The notes: generated by a model not told the origin, from the letters alone. DNA of 64,000 bases from Priestia endophytica DSM 13796 (GCF_900115845.1 NZ_FOXX01000005.1:241475-305474), one strand, 5' to 3'; shown: positions 31,746-40,928, numbered from the stretch's first letter. Translations and numbers: made by a program.

Positions 31746-32924
31746 TTAGTAAGCTAAGCTGAAAAGACCTTTAATGTGAGTTAAGTAACGAACGTTACTT
31801 GCTTCTTTCATTAGAGAAGCAGGAAGCCCTTTAAGTGGAGTAGAGTTTGCTCCAATCGTTGCTACTGCATCTTTGCGGCCTAAGCTTGCAAGTGTACCAG
31901 AGTTAACTGGAGAGAATGTTTCAAGATCTTTGTTTTCTAAGAAAGCATAAAGGTTGTAACCGATAAGTTCTCCCATTTGCCAAGCAATTTGAGCTGTTGG
32001 TGGGTATGGACGACCTTCTGGGCCGAATACAACCGCGCTGTCTCCAGCAACAAATACATCTTTGTGTGATGTTGATTGAAGGAAGTCGTTCACTGTTGCG
32101 CGACCACGGTTTACTTCAAGACCGCTTTCGCCAACAAGTGGATTACCTTGAACTCCGCCTGTCCAAACAAAAGTGTTAGCAACAACTTTTTGACCATCTT
32201 TAAGGTCAATAGTGTTACCTTCAACGTTTGTTACAGGAAGACCTGTTAAGAACTCAACGCCGCGAGCTTCTAAGCTAGAAGTTGCGCGTTCGATTAAGTG
32301 GTCTGGTAAAACAGGAAGGATTTTTGGACCTGCTTCAACAAGTTTAAGTTTTACTGCTTTAGGGTCAACACCGTATTTGCGAGTAAGTTTAGGCATGATG
32401 TCAGCTAATTCACCAACAAGTTCAACACCTGTTAAACCGCCACCGCCGATAAGGATTGTTGCATCAGCTTCATTTTTAGTTTTTGCATATTCTGCAATAC
32501 GCTCTTCAACATGCTTGTAGATTTTATTAGCATCTGCAGCAGATTTTAGTACCATGCTGTTTTCTTCAAGTCCAGGGATACCAAAGTATGCTGTAACACT
32601 TCCTAAACCAACAACAAGAGCATCGTAAGTTAGGGTAGAACCGTCGCCTAGTTTGATTTCTTTATTGTCTACAGAGAAAGATTCAACTTCAGCGATTTTA
32701 AGATCGATATCAAGACCTTTAAAAAGCTTTGTTAAAGGCATAGCAACAGCTTGCTCAGATACGTTACCTGCTGCAAGTCTGTGTAGCTCTGTAATGATTT
32801 GGTGTGTAGGATATTTATTAATAACTGTTACTTCTGCTTCTGATTTACTAAAGTGTTTGCGAACATTTAAAGCTGCTAAAACTCCGCCATAACCAGCGCC
32901 TAGAATGACAATTTTTTTTGACAT
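31746..32924 (-). CDS. ndh: NADH dehydrogenase type II (Ndh)
   Basis: This 392-residue NDH-2 has the length of B. subtilis Ndh (YjlD). Motifs are the N-terminal IVILGAGYGGVLAAL, the NAD motif ILIGGGGLTGVELVGEL and the late FAD motif VFVAGDSAVVF. It feeds NADH electrons to menaquinone. It lies 39 bases after yjlC in the same operon, which in B. subtilis is Rex-controlled but located elsewhere on the chromosome. Confidence 0.93.
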   Translation of the reverse strand: MSKKIVILGAGYGGVLAALNVRKHFSKSEAEVTVINKYPTHQIITELHRLAAGNVSEQAVAMPLTKLFKGLDIDLKIAEVESFSVDNKEIKLGDGSTLTYDALVVGLGSVTAYFGIPGLEENSMVLKSAADANKIYKHVEERIAEYAKTKNEADATILIGGGGLTGVELVGELADIMPKLTRKYGVDPKAVKLKLVEAGPKILPVLPDHLIERATSSLEARGVEFLTGLPVTNVEGNTIDLKDGQKVVANTFVWTGGVQGNPLVGESGLEVNRGRATVNDFLQSTSHKDVFVAGDSAVVFGPEGRPYPPTAQIAWQMGELIGYNLYAFLENKDLETFSPVNSGTLASLGRKDAVATIGANSTPLKGLPASLMKEASNVRYLTHIKGLFSLAY

Positions 32925-32963
32925 GTTAGTTCCTCCGTTTTTACTAATTGAGTATGAAAAATA

Positions 32964-33404
32964 CTATTTGTTTTCGCGTTCAGCTGAAACTTGTAGATAA
33001 GCATTTACAAAACGGAATAGTTTTTGTGCTTGAGGGTCTTTCAGCATTTTCATTAAGCCAAAGATACCAATTACTTCTTTGCTTTCGTCTGCGCGATCTT
33101 TTGCCTCAATAGCAGTTGCTGCAAGGTTTTTAGCTGTGTGAACTACCGGCTCAGCAAGCTCTTGGATTGCTCCAACTGTGTCACTTTTTAGGACATCATC
33201 AGTTGCAACTGATTGTGCAAAGTCATAAGACTTAGATAAGATGCTAACAAGCTCAGTTAACTTTGGAAGCTCCTCAACTAGTGTTGTTAGAGATTCTTGA
33301 ACCTCAGGTTTTAATAGCTGATCGAGTACATCAAGTTGTTCTTGGCTAGCAGAAAATCTTGATCGTTCTTGATCAGTTTTTGCTTGAGTGATTGTTTCTG
33401 ACAT
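32964..33404 (-). CDS. yjlC: DUF1641 family protein YjlC
   Basis: This 146-residue mostly helical DUF1641 protein is encoded directly upstream of ndh, exactly as yjlC-ndh in B. subtilis. The conserved part is KEVIGIFGLMKMLKDPQAQK. ATG 33404 is used because GGAG lies 8 bases upstream; a TTG 6 bases earlier is less well placed. Its role is unknown, possibly linked to Ndh at the membrane. Confidence 0.88.
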   Translation of the reverse strand: MSETITQAKTDQERSRFSASQEQLDVLDQLLKPEVQESLTTLVEELPKLTELVSILSKSYDFAQSVATDDVLKSDTVGAIQELAEPVVHTAKNLAATAIEAKDRADESKEVIGIFGLMKMLKDPQAQKLFRFVNAYLQVSAERENK

Positions 33405-33462
33405 ATCCAATTCTCCTTTACTTTAAGCATTACGCTTGATTTTTAGACACCTACAAAAAAGT

Positions 33463-33480
33463 TTGTAAAATAGTGCACAA
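33463..33480 (-). promoter_or_regulatory. Rex-type operator upstream of yjlC-ndh
   Basis: TTGTAAAATAGTGCACAA matches 12 of the 14 defined bases of TTGTGAA-N4-TTCACAA. A further perfect half-site (TTCACAA) lies at 33486-33492. Position and neighbour agree with the known Rex control of yjlC-ndh. Confidence 0.6.
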
Positions 33481-34038
33481 ACTTTTTCACAAGCATGTAG
33501 AGGTAGAAAGTGTAAAAAAAATACAGATTCAAACCTATCAAAAATTTTGAGATACATATAATAATGAACTTAAAACAAAAATAAAACAATTAATAGTGCT
33601 TCTAAACTTTTTAAATAAATTAGCCAAGAAATTCATGCAAGAAATACAGACCTTCACATTCTTGAGAAGGTCTAATACGTATAGTATACATTATATAGTA
33701 TAACTTATATATTATAAAGTATTATTATGGAATAAACTTTTACCAAAGGTGGGAATCCCTTTGTAAGAGGATAGAACAATCTTTAAAATTTAGTTAGCTC
33801 TTCTTCCTTATATTCTAGAATTCTTAAACAAACAAGCCGTTTTTCTCGTAAAGATAGAATTAAGGGCGTTTAACTATTATCATTTTACAAAAAAATGAAT
33901 AGATTAACTAGTAAGAAAGCTAGAAAAGAACAAAAATTAAATTCTGAATATTTAGTTTCGTGTCAAAAAACTGACATATAAAAGCAGTTGAGATGGTATA
34001 ATAAAAATATATTGTCTAAAGAAGAAAAATATTGAAGG
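33481..34038. other. AT-rich intergenic region before kapD
   Basis: A long divergent spacer. It holds an AGACCTTC / GAAGGTCT inverted repeat at about 33646-33671 and an extremely AT-rich TATA-repeat stretch at about 33670-33730. No convincing ORF or known RNA was seen. Confidence 0.5.
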
Positions 34039-34050
34039 GTGGGAGGAGTT

Positions 34051-34671
34051 ATGGGAAAAGAAAGTCAGCATCTTTTTATTGATTTTGAGTTCACAATGCC
34101 TGAACAAAAAGGGCGCCCGAAAGGTTTTTTTCCGGAGATTATTGAAGTTGGCATTGTAGTAGCGAGAAATTACAAAGTTATTGACACATTTTCCTCTTAT
34201 GTTCGCCCCCAGCATTTCCCCACATTAACTAACCGTTGTAAAACATTTTTAAGCATCGAACAGCAAAGCGTTGATAGTGGTATAACACTTCAAGAGCTTG
34301 CAGACCTATTCAAAAATTATTGTAAAAACTATGAGACTACTGTTGTCACATGGGGAAATATGGATATGAAAGTGTTGCGACAAAATTGTCAGAAAGCCCG
34401 CATTCCTTTCACATTTAAAGGTGAACAAGTTGATTTATCGATGGAATATAAGAAATTCTTTGGGGATCGTAATCAAACAGGTCTTTGGAAAGCAGTTGAA
34501 GCATACGGGAAAAAAGGAACAGGGACGCATCATCGTGCGTTGGATGATGCGATGACAACCTATAACATTTTCAAGCTTGTTGAAAAGGATAAAAGTTATT
34601 TATCAAGCCCTGCTAAAACAACCATTGGAGATCGAATTGACCTTTCCAAAGTATTAAATAAGTTTGCATAA
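34051..34671 (+). CDS. kapD: KapD, DEDDh exonuclease-family sporulation regulator
   Basis: This 206-residue 3'-5' exonuclease-fold protein carries the DEDDh residues: FIDFEFT (Asp, Glu), TWGNMDMKVL (Asp) and HHRALDDAMT (His, Asp). KapD of B. subtilis inhibits the KinA/KinB route into sporulation. ATG 34051 follows GGAGG at 4 bases and gives the usual length. It converges on kapB. Confidence 0.9.
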   Translation: MGKESQHLFIDFEFTMPEQKGRPKGFFPEIIEVGIVVARNYKVIDTFSSYVRPQHFPTLTNRCKTFLSIEQQSVDSGITLQELADLFKNYCKNYETTVVTWGNMDMKVLRQNCQKARIPFTFKGEQVDLSMEYKKFFGDRNQTGLWKAVEAYGKKGTGTHHRALDDAMTTYNIFKLVEKDKSYLSSPAKTTIGDRIDLSKVLNKFA

Positions 34672-34704
34672 AGGCCAAGTCATTCAAAAAGTGATTTGGC
34701 TTTA
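34672..34704. terminator. terminator between kapD and kapB
   Basis: AAGGCCAAgTCA / TGAtTTGGCTTT imperfect stem with short T/A tails. Confidence 0.6.
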
Positions 34705-35091
34705 CGTTTGAGGAAAGTAGTCCTTTTCTAGGTTTTTGAGATGAACAAGACATTGTTGAGCAAATGAACTCTCATCACCTTCATATTTCTCAATTTGAGC
34801 AGAGAGCGCTTTTGCAAGTGACTCTTTATAATCAGGTACACCTTCATCAAAGATATGAACCATTTTTTTTGGAACATTCGTTTGTTCACGGTAAGCAAGA
34901 GCTCTGCGTTCATGAAAGAGCGCAACATCCGTTTGATTTGGGTTATGAAGGTCTCCTTGAGTAGGGTGCTTTAAAACAGCTAAAACTCTCACAAGATAAT
35001 GAGAAGGACGGATTTCAGTCACTTCTCCTACATACTTTCCTGTTTTATATAGGCCCGTCACAATAGAACCTACTTCAATCTTCTCTTCCAT
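34702..35091 (-). CDS. kapB: KapB, kinase-associated sporulation protein
   Basis: This 129-residue KapB-like protein has the family core GSIVTGLYKTGKYVGEVTEIR, HPTQGDLHNPNQ and FHERRAL. In B. subtilis kapB follows kinB and is needed for KinB function; here no kinB is adjacent. No lipobox is visible, so the historical name lipoprotein B does not fit this sequence. Confidence 0.88.
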   Translation of the reverse strand: MEEKIEVGSIVTGLYKTGKYVGEVTEIRPSHYLVRVLAVLKHPTQGDLHNPNQTDVALFHERRALAYREQTNVPKKMVHIFDEGVPDYKESLAKALSAQIEKYEGDESSFAQQCLVHLKNLEKDYFPQT

Positions 35092-35187
35092 GCTATTTCC
35101 CCCTCTTAGATTTTCCTTATGTTTAGTATAAAGGAAAGGCTCACAAATTTCAGGTTAGAAATAGAAAAACTGAGGAGTGTGAAAAAG

Positions 35188-35376
35188 ATGTTTGGCTTTG
35201 GTTTCTTTTTATATTTTCCTGAAGATAAGACGGAGTATATTCCTGCATTTATTACGCTTATCTTATTTTTTTTAGCCGCTATTTGGACAATGAGCTTTAT
35301 AAAGAAAATTTCCAAAAAGCAAGAAAGACAAGCAAAAGAGCTTGAGGAAAAAATTAAAAATACAACGAAAATGTAG
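35188..35376 (+). CDS. Small single-pass membrane protein (62 aa)
   Basis: The protein has one hydrophobic segment (about residues 20-38) flanked by an aromatic N-terminus and a Lys/Glu-rich C-terminal helix. GAGGAG lies 10 bases before ATG 35188. An independent terminator follows immediately, which supports a real gene. No family recognised. Confidence 0.65.
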   Translation: MFGFGFFLYFPEDKTEYIPAFITLILFFLAAIWTMSFIKKISKKQERQAKELEEKIKNTTKM

Positions 35377-35402
35377 AAAAGCAGGCATTAGCCTGCTTTT
35401 CT
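35377..35402. terminator. bidirectional terminator
   Basis: AAAAGCAGGC / GCCTGCTTTT stem with 4-base loop, shared with convergent patB. Confidence 0.88.
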
Positions 35403-36570
35403 ATTTGCTTAGTGCTATTTTCAAACGTTTCAGACCTTCAAGTACTGTTTCTTTAGAACAACCAAGATTCATACGAACAAATCCTTCACCTTGCGTACCA
35501 TATTTAGGTCCAGGCTCAAGTGCTAAATGACCTTTATGAAGAAGTCTTTCTTTTAATTCTTCATCTGAAAAACCTGTTCCACGGCAGTCAATCCAAGCAA
35601 GATATGTGCCTTCAGGATAAATTAGCTCAATATCTGGAATTTCTTTTTGAATGAATTCATGTACTGTATTAATGTTTTCTTTCAAATATGGAAGAAGCTC
35701 TTCAAGCCATTCCTCTCCATAATTATAGGCTGCTTGTAACGCAATGATCCCAAACGTATTAAGGCCACCTGCTCCTTGCCTACGCTGTGTTTCTTGGTAT
35801 TTCAAGCGAAGACTTTTGTTTGGAATAACAATTGCTGAAGCTTGTAGTCCAGCTAAATTGAATGTTTTACTAGGAGCTACACAAGTGATAGTGAGGTTTG
35901 ATGTTTCCTCTGACAAACTTGCAATAGGAATATGCTTGTTTGGCTGATATACAAGATCTGAATGAATCTCATCAGAAAGCAAAATCACATTATATTGCAT
36001 ACAAAGGTCTGCAACTTTTTGGAGCTCTTGTTTTGTCCACACACGGCCAGCTGGGTTATGAGGACTGCAAAGAATCATCATTTTAGCACCTTGTGCAAAC
36101 TTTTCTTCTAAATCCGCAAAGTCCATTTTATATTGACCATTCTCTAAAATAACCGGGTTTTCAACAAGTTTACGATTATTTTGTTGAATCATATTAAAGA
36201 ATGGAGTATAAACAGGGGGTTGGATGACAATTTGCTCTCCTTCATTTGTAAAGGCTTGTACTGCCATGCTGATTGCAAAAACAATGCCAGGACTATAAAT
36301 AATAGAAGATGCGTCAACACTAAAACCATGTCGTTTATGTAACCATCTGCAGACAGATTTATATGTATCGGTTGTTGGAGATGTATATCCAAAGATACCG
36401 TGCTGAATTCGTTCTGATAAGACATCAAGAACTTTTTGAGGCGGTTTAAAATCCATATCCGCTACCCACATTGGTAAGACATCATCTGTTCCATAAACGG
36501 CTTTATTAAAATCCCATTTTACAGATTGAGTATTTTTGCGATTTAAAACTTGATCAAAAGAATTTGTCAT
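35401..36570 (-). CDS. patB: Cystathionine beta-lyase / C-S lyase PatB (MalY family)
   Basis: This 389-residue PLP enzyme of the MalY/PatB aminotransferase-fold family cleaves C-S bonds of cysteine conjugates and cystathionine. The PLP lysine is in APSKTFNLAGL, and the N-terminal LPMWVADMDF is characteristic. AAGGAGTG precedes the ATG. It stands alone in the same region as in B. subtilis. Confidence 0.92.
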   Translation of the reverse strand: MTNSFDQVLNRKNTQSVKWDFNKAVYGTDDVLPMWVADMDFKPPQKVLDVLSERIQHGIFGYTSPTTDTYKSVCRWLHKRHGFSVDASSIIYSPGIVFAISMAVQAFTNEGEQIVIQPPVYTPFFNMIQQNNRKLVENPVILENGQYKMDFADLEEKFAQGAKMMILCSPHNPAGRVWTKQELQKVADLCMQYNVILLSDEIHSDLVYQPNKHIPIASLSEETSNLTITCVAPSKTFNLAGLQASAIVIPNKSLRLKYQETQRRQGAGGLNTFGIIALQAAYNYGEEWLEELLPYLKENINTVHEFIQKEIPDIELIYPEGTYLAWIDCRGTGFSDEELKERLLHKGHLALEPGPKYGTQGEGFVRMNLGCSKETVLEGLKRLKIALSK

Positions 36571-36619
36571 TTAACATCACTCCTTGAACATGATAAAGTA
36601 AAAAAAGAGGTGAAAAAGT

Positions 36620-36886
36620 GTGAACGAAACACAGCAAACAAATATAAAGTTATATGAAATCTTGTATTACTGGGATCCGCTTGGATACGGTGAAGGATTT
36701 TATGAAACTGAAATTAGCGATGTTTTACAAGCATTACACGTACACGATAATGCTGAAGAACTTGCTCGTAAAATCCAAAGTATCTATGAATTCTCATCTG
36801 AAGAAGTAATTCCACTTTCACAATGTAAACAAAAAGCAAGCGAACTTCTTCTTGTTAAAGATCAAAGCAGCTGCTCCATTAACTAA
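36620..36886 (+). CDS. yugE: DUF1871 family protein YugE
   Basis: This 88-residue acidic protein of the YugE/DUF1871 family has WDPLGYGEGFYETEISDVL near its start. The GTG start at 36620 follows AGAGGTG. It shares a convergent terminator with yugF. The function is unknown. Confidence 0.82.
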   Translation: MNETQQTNIKLYEILYYWDPLGYGEGFYETEISDVLQALHVHDNAEELARKIQSIYEFSSEEVIPLSQCKQKASELLLVKDQSSCSIN

Positions 36887-36922
36887 GAAGGAGAGACTCT
36901 AATAGATGGAGTCTCTCTTCTT
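36886..36922. terminator. bidirectional terminator yugE/yugF
   Basis: AAGAAGgAGAGACTC / GAGTCTCTCTTCTT stem. Confidence 0.8.
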
Positions 36923-37751
36923 AAATAAATTGTAGCATATGTCTCCAAATTGCTTTAGGGTTTTCTTCTGGAACTAAGTGTCCTGTCTTATTAAGGGAAA
37001 TAAATGTAGAATTTAAAATGTCTCCATGAAGTCTTTTGCCAACGCTAATTGGCACTACTTTATCTTCCTCTCCCCAAATTAAAAGCGTTGGAACATTGAT
37101 TTTTTTTAAGGCTTCAGACGATAAATCCCCTTCACGATCTCTAATCATCTTGGCTAAAGCCATAAAGATGTGATCGGTTCGAAATGGTTTCATATATCCC
37201 TCAACCATTTCTTGATTCACAAGATCCAAGTTGTACACCACATTTTCTAAATTTCCTTGAATTCCTTTTCTTCCAAGCCAACGCTTAATCCAGAGATGAA
37301 AATAAGGCAAGTAAGAAGAAGCAACAAGCCCATAATGAGCTCTGCTTAAATAACCTGAGCTGCATAAAAGCACAAGGTTCGAAACATAGTTTGGCTTTTC
37401 TTTTGCGATATTTAATGCAATTTGTCCTCCCATTGAATGTCCCATCACAATTGCTTTATTAATTCCCCATAAGTCTAAAAGTCCTGTCACAAGATTTGCA
37501 AGGTTTTGATATGAATATTTAAAAGAGAGGGATTTCTCGCTTTGACCAAAAGGAGGGAGGTCAACTGCAATAACTGTGAAGTCTTCTTTTAAAATAGGAA
37601 TTAAGCGTCTGAAGCTGAACGTAGAAGACAAAAACCCATGAATTAATAAGACTGTTGGTTTGTTTTTACGATAACCATGTACTTCGTAAAAAACTTTCAC
37701 ACCATTTATAAAATCAATATAATGTCCAGACGAAAAGGCAACGTTATGCAT
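36921..37751 (-). CDS. yugF: Alpha/beta hydrolase YugF
   Basis: This 276-residue alpha/beta hydrolase has the oxyanion region LIHGFLSST, the nucleophile serine in GHSMGGQIAL, Asp in WGEEDKVVP and His in NKTGHLVPEE. The fold is that of epoxide hydrolases and esterases, and the substrate is unknown. GGAG lies 9 bases before the ATG. Confidence 0.88.
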   Translation of the reverse strand: MHNVAFSSGHYIDFINGVKVFYEVHGYRKNKPTVLLIHGFLSSTFSFRRLIPILKEDFTVIAVDLPPFGQSEKSLSFKYSYQNLANLVTGLLDLWGINKAIVMGHSMGGQIALNIAKEKPNYVSNLVLLCSSGYLSRAHYGLVASSYLPYFHLWIKRWLGRKGIQGNLENVVYNLDLVNQEMVEGYMKPFRTDHIFMALAKMIRDREGDLSSEALKKINVPTLLIWGEEDKVVPISVGKRLHGDILNSTFISLNKTGHLVPEENPKAIWRHMLQFI

Positions 37752-37997
37752 TTAGTTCAACTCCAACAATTTTTTTCATAGTTTTCCCGTTTTCTTTGTT
37801 CTTAAGCAAAGTTTTTAACTGGAAAGAGAGAGGAGATATCCTTCTCTTTAAAGGGTTGGGAATATGTGTAAAAAAAGAAGTTGAAAAAGAGGTAGGAGAA
37901 CAAGAGTGGATTTGTTATAATCTTTGCTAGAACAAAAGTGTATAATGGTATACGACTTAATGTAAGTATCAGTACAGGGACATGAGGAGGATTTTCC

Positions 37998-38498
37998 GTG
38001 CAATTATCTGAAAAAGAATTGGAAATTTTAGAAATATTAGAACATGATAGCCGATTACCTCTTGATAGTATCGCTAAAATGGTGGACTTATCAGAGAAAG
38101 AAACAAAAGAAGTTGTCGAAAAGCTTGAAGGCAAAAAAGTAATTGTTCAATATTCAACAGATATTAACTGGCGCCGTGTAGACGGTCATGAAGGTGTAAC
38201 AGCTATGATTGATGTCAAAGTTACGCCAAAGCGTGGTGTTGGATTTGATGAAATTGCAGAGCGAATTTATCGCTTCGAGGAAGTTAAAGCGGTTTATTTG
38301 ATGTCAGGTACGTATGACTTATCTGTTACAATCGAAGGAAAGTCAATGTCTCAAATTGCAAATTTCGTGTCTGAGAAATTATCAACACTTGATTCAGTAG
38401 TTTCCACAACAACCCATTTTATTATGAAGAAATATAAACATGATGGCACAATTTATGAATATGATGACGACGACAAAAGAATTGTGGTGTCACCATAA
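37998..38498 (+). CDS. alaR: Lrp/AsnC family regulator AlaR
   Basis: This 166-residue Lrp-type regulator has an N-terminal winged HTH (residues about 8-50) and a C-terminal RAM ligand-binding domain, followed by an acidic YDDDDKR tail. The GTG start follows GAGGAGG. Its stop overlaps the alaT start (TAATG), so it probably controls and is cotranscribed with the aminotransferase, as in B. subtilis. Confidence 0.9.
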   Translation: MQLSEKELEILEILEHDSRLPLDSIAKMVDLSEKETKEVVEKLEGKKVIVQYSTDINWRRVDGHEGVTAMIDVKVTPKRGVGFDEIAERIYRFEEVKAVYLMSGTYDLSVTIEGKSMSQIANFVSEKLSTLDSVVSTTTHFIMKKYKHDGTIYEYDDDDKRIVVSP

Positions 38499-39682
38499 TG
38501 AAACGACATTTATCAAAAACTGTAGATGAACTTCAGCCATCAGGCATTCGCCGTTTTTTTGATCTTGCGAATGGGATGGAAGACGTGATTTCCCTTGGAG
38601 TTGGAGAACCGGATTTTGTTACTTCATGGTCTGTACGTGAGGCATCTATCTTATCTCTAGAGAAAGGGTACACGTCATACACGGCAAATGCAGGGTTATT
38701 GGAACTAAGAGAAGAAATTGCAAACTATATGGATCGTAAATTTGATCTTCAATATGAGGCAAACTCTAACATTATTGTCACAGTAGGAGCGAGTCAAGCG
38801 CTTGATATCGCAATGAGAGCCATCGTAAATCCTGGTGAAGAAGTGCTCATTATCGAACCAAGCTTTGTTGCTTATGGACCGTTAGTTGAGCTTGTTGGAG
38901 GCATTCCTAAATTTGTTCAAACAAATGGAGAAGAAGATTTTAAACTTCATGCTTCTAAAATAAAAGAACAGCTTACAGATAAAACAAAAGCCATCTTAAT
39001 CTGTTCGCCAAACAACCCAACAGGCAGTGTTCTTTCAAAAGGTGAGCTTGAAGAAATTGCTGCTATTGCAAAAGAACACGATCTTATTGTGTTAGCAGAC
39101 GAAATTTATGCTGAGTTAACGTATGATGAAGAGTATTGTTCAATCGCTTCATTAGAAGGGATGAAAGACCGTACAATTATTATCTCAGGTTTTTCAAAAG
39201 GATTTGCGATGACAGGATGGCGCCTTGGATTTTTATGCGCACACGAAGATTTGGCAGGGGCAATGCTTAAAGTTCATCAATATGCGATGATGTGTGCGCC
39301 AACAATGGCTCAATATGGAGCATTAGAAGCTTTGAAAACAGGTGAAGAAGATGTGCAGACAATGAAAAAAAGCTATCGTCGTCGCCGCAACTTCTTTGTC
39401 AAATCGTTAAATGAAATTGGATTATCATGTCACAAGCCAGGCGGAGCTTTTTATGCGTTTCCTTCTGTGAAAGCAACGGGTTTAACATCAAATGAATTCG
39501 CAGAAAGGTTGTTGTTAGAACAAAAGGTAGCGGTTGTACCTGGGTATGTGTTTGGAGAAAGTGGAGAAGGATATGTGCGTTGTTCTTATGCAGCTTCTCT
39601 TGATTCCTTGCAAGAAGCTCTAAGAAGAATGGAACGATTTATGAATCAGTTTACAAAAGTAAAAGAAAAGCAACAGGTATAA
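38498..39682 (+). CDS. alaT: Aminotransferase AlaT
   Basis: This 394-residue class I aminotransferase has the PLP lysine in ISGFSKGFAMTGWRLGF and substrate region ICSPNNPTGSV. In B. subtilis this gene (yugH) encodes an alanine transaminase. It is translationally coupled to alaR and closed by a strong hairpin. Confidence 0.92.
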   Translation: MKRHLSKTVDELQPSGIRRFFDLANGMEDVISLGVGEPDFVTSWSVREASILSLEKGYTSYTANAGLLELREEIANYMDRKFDLQYEANSNIIVTVGASQALDIAMRAIVNPGEEVLIIEPSFVAYGPLVELVGGIPKFVQTNGEEDFKLHASKIKEQLTDKTKAILICSPNNPTGSVLSKGELEEIAAIAKEHDLIVLADEIYAELTYDEEYCSIASLEGMKDRTIIISGFSKGFAMTGWRLGFLCAHEDLAGAMLKVHQYAMMCAPTMAQYGALEALKTGEEDVQTMKKSYRRRRNFFVKSLNEIGLSCHKPGGAFYAFPSVKATGLTSNEFAERLLLEQKVAVVPGYVFGESGEGYVRCSYAASLDSLQEALRRMERFMNQFTKVKEKQQV

Positions 39683-39683
39683 C

Positions 39684-39718
39684 AAAAGGAACGTACAGAA
39701 GTACGTTCCTTTTTTATT
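39684..39718. terminator. bidirectional terminator after alaT
   Basis: AAAAGGAACGTAC / GTACGTTCCTTTT stem with T tail. Confidence 0.9.
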
Positions 39719-40088
39719 ATCCTTCTTCAATAAGAAGATCTTTTTCATAAAATAACGTGTTCATAATTGTTAAAAATTGATCATCGCTATATCCTTTTAT
39801 CTTTTGTAACAGGCGCTTTGTTCTTTCGACCCCAATCTCATTAACAAGCTGTGTTAGCTCAGCATCTGGAAAAACAAGCTGGCGCACGGTAGGTCTGCTT
39901 GTGAGCTCTGCTGCTGGAATATCGAGAGCAGTAGAGATCTTTAAAATAGTTTGAGTATCAGGTAAACTTTGGCCTGATTCATATTTTTGAATTGTTGAAG
40001 TCCCTACACGGATTTTCAATGCTAGCTCTTCCTGTGACATTCCTTTTTGCTCACGCTGAAAACGAATATTTTGTCCAATTGTATTCAT
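39717..40088 (-). CDS. XRE-family HTH regulator
   Basis: This 123-residue protein has an N-terminal XRE helix-turn-helix (IGQNIRFQREQKGMSQEELA, then VGTSTIQKYESG). The C-terminal half is helical and may dimerise. Targets are unknown; it may act on itself or on the neighbouring yugI. AGGAGG-like GGGAGG precedes the ATG. Confidence 0.85.
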   Translation of the reverse strand: MNTIGQNIRFQREQKGMSQEELALKIRVGTSTIQKYESGQSLPDTQTILKISTALDIPAAELTSRPTVRQLVFPDAELTQLVNEIGVERTKRLLQKIKGYSDDQFLTIMNTLFYEKDLLIEEG

Positions 40089-40405
40089 TTTTTAGCCTCC
40101 CTGTTTAAAGTTTTTACACAACCACCTCTTTTGACCTTCACTCTTCCCCCAACAGAAGTTTTTTATCTTTTCTTATATTTTAACACAGTTCAAGAAATTT
40201 TGATGATAATATTCTGAAAACTATGTGTCGATTTTGTATATTTCTTTATTTTTAGAAAGATATATAGCGAAGAAACACATTCCAATAGACAGTCTAAGGA
40301 AGACAGTGAAAAAAAGGAAATGGTAATAATTACGCATTATTTTATTTAACTTAAAGGATACAAAAAAGAAGCAACAGTCTAAACTAAGTATAAGTCAGGA
40401 TTGTT
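40089..40405. other. Intergenic region between the XRE gene and yugI
   Basis: About 320 AT-rich bases separating divergent genes. Apart from the yugI promoter that follows, I see no ORF or structured element. Confidence 0.5.
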
Positions 40406-40434
40406 TTGATTATGACAGATAAGTATGCTATAAT
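40406..40434 (+). promoter_or_regulatory. SigA promoter of yugI
   Basis: TTGATT, 17-base spacer, TATAAT, about 50 bases before the start codon. Confidence 0.7.
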
Positions 40435-40486
40435 TTAAAATTGCGTATAATCGAGAAAAAACTAACAAAAACTTAGGAGTGTTTAC

Positions 40487-40888
40487 ATGGCTGAAAAGTT
40501 TACAGTAGGTAGCGTTATTGATGGAAAAGTTACAGGAATTCAACCATACGGAGCTTTCGTTGCACTAGACGAAGAAACTCAAGGTTTAGTTCATATTTCA
40601 GAAGTTACTCACGGTTTCGTTAAAGATATTAATGAGCATCTTAAAGTAGGTCAAGAAGTACCTGTAAAAGTTATTTCTGTTGACGAAAAGTCTGGAAAGC
40701 TTGGTCTTTCTATTCGTGCTACTCAACCAGAACCAGAAGTAAAAGAAGAACCAAAGAAAAAGCGTCCTCAAGCAGCAGCGGCAGCGCAACCTGTAGAGAA
40801 CGCAGCACCACAAGGTTTCAACACACTACGCGAAAAGCTTGAAGAGTGGGTTGAGCAATCTAACCGTCAAGATCTAATTAAGAAGTAA
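40487..40888 (+). CDS. yugI: S1 RNA-binding domain protein YugI (general stress protein 13)
   Basis: This 133-residue protein has one S1 domain (residues about 5-75; VGSVIDGKVTGIQPYGAFVAL), an Ala/Lys-rich linker and a C-terminal helix LREKLEEWVEQSNRQDL. YugI (GSP13) binds RNA and associates with the 30S ribosome. It is a single gene with strong promoter and terminator. Confidence 0.93.
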   Translation: MAEKFTVGSVIDGKVTGIQPYGAFVALDEETQGLVHISEVTHGFVKDINEHLKVGQEVPVKVISVDEKSGKLGLSIRATQPEPEVKEEPKKKRPQAAAAAQPVENAAPQGFNTLREKLEEWVEQSNRQDLIKK

Positions 40889-40896
40889 AGACGGTG

Positions 40897-40928
40897 AAAA
40901 GCAGCTGATAAGTCAGCTGCTTTTTTTA
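40897..40928 (+). terminator. terminator after yugI
   Basis: AAAAGCAGCTGA / TCAGCTGCTTTT stem and T tail. Confidence 0.9.

Noticed and set aside
33952..34215. Minus-strand 87-codon frame overlapping the kapD start
   Set aside because: It is antisense to the conserved kapD N-terminus and its product looks non-coding.
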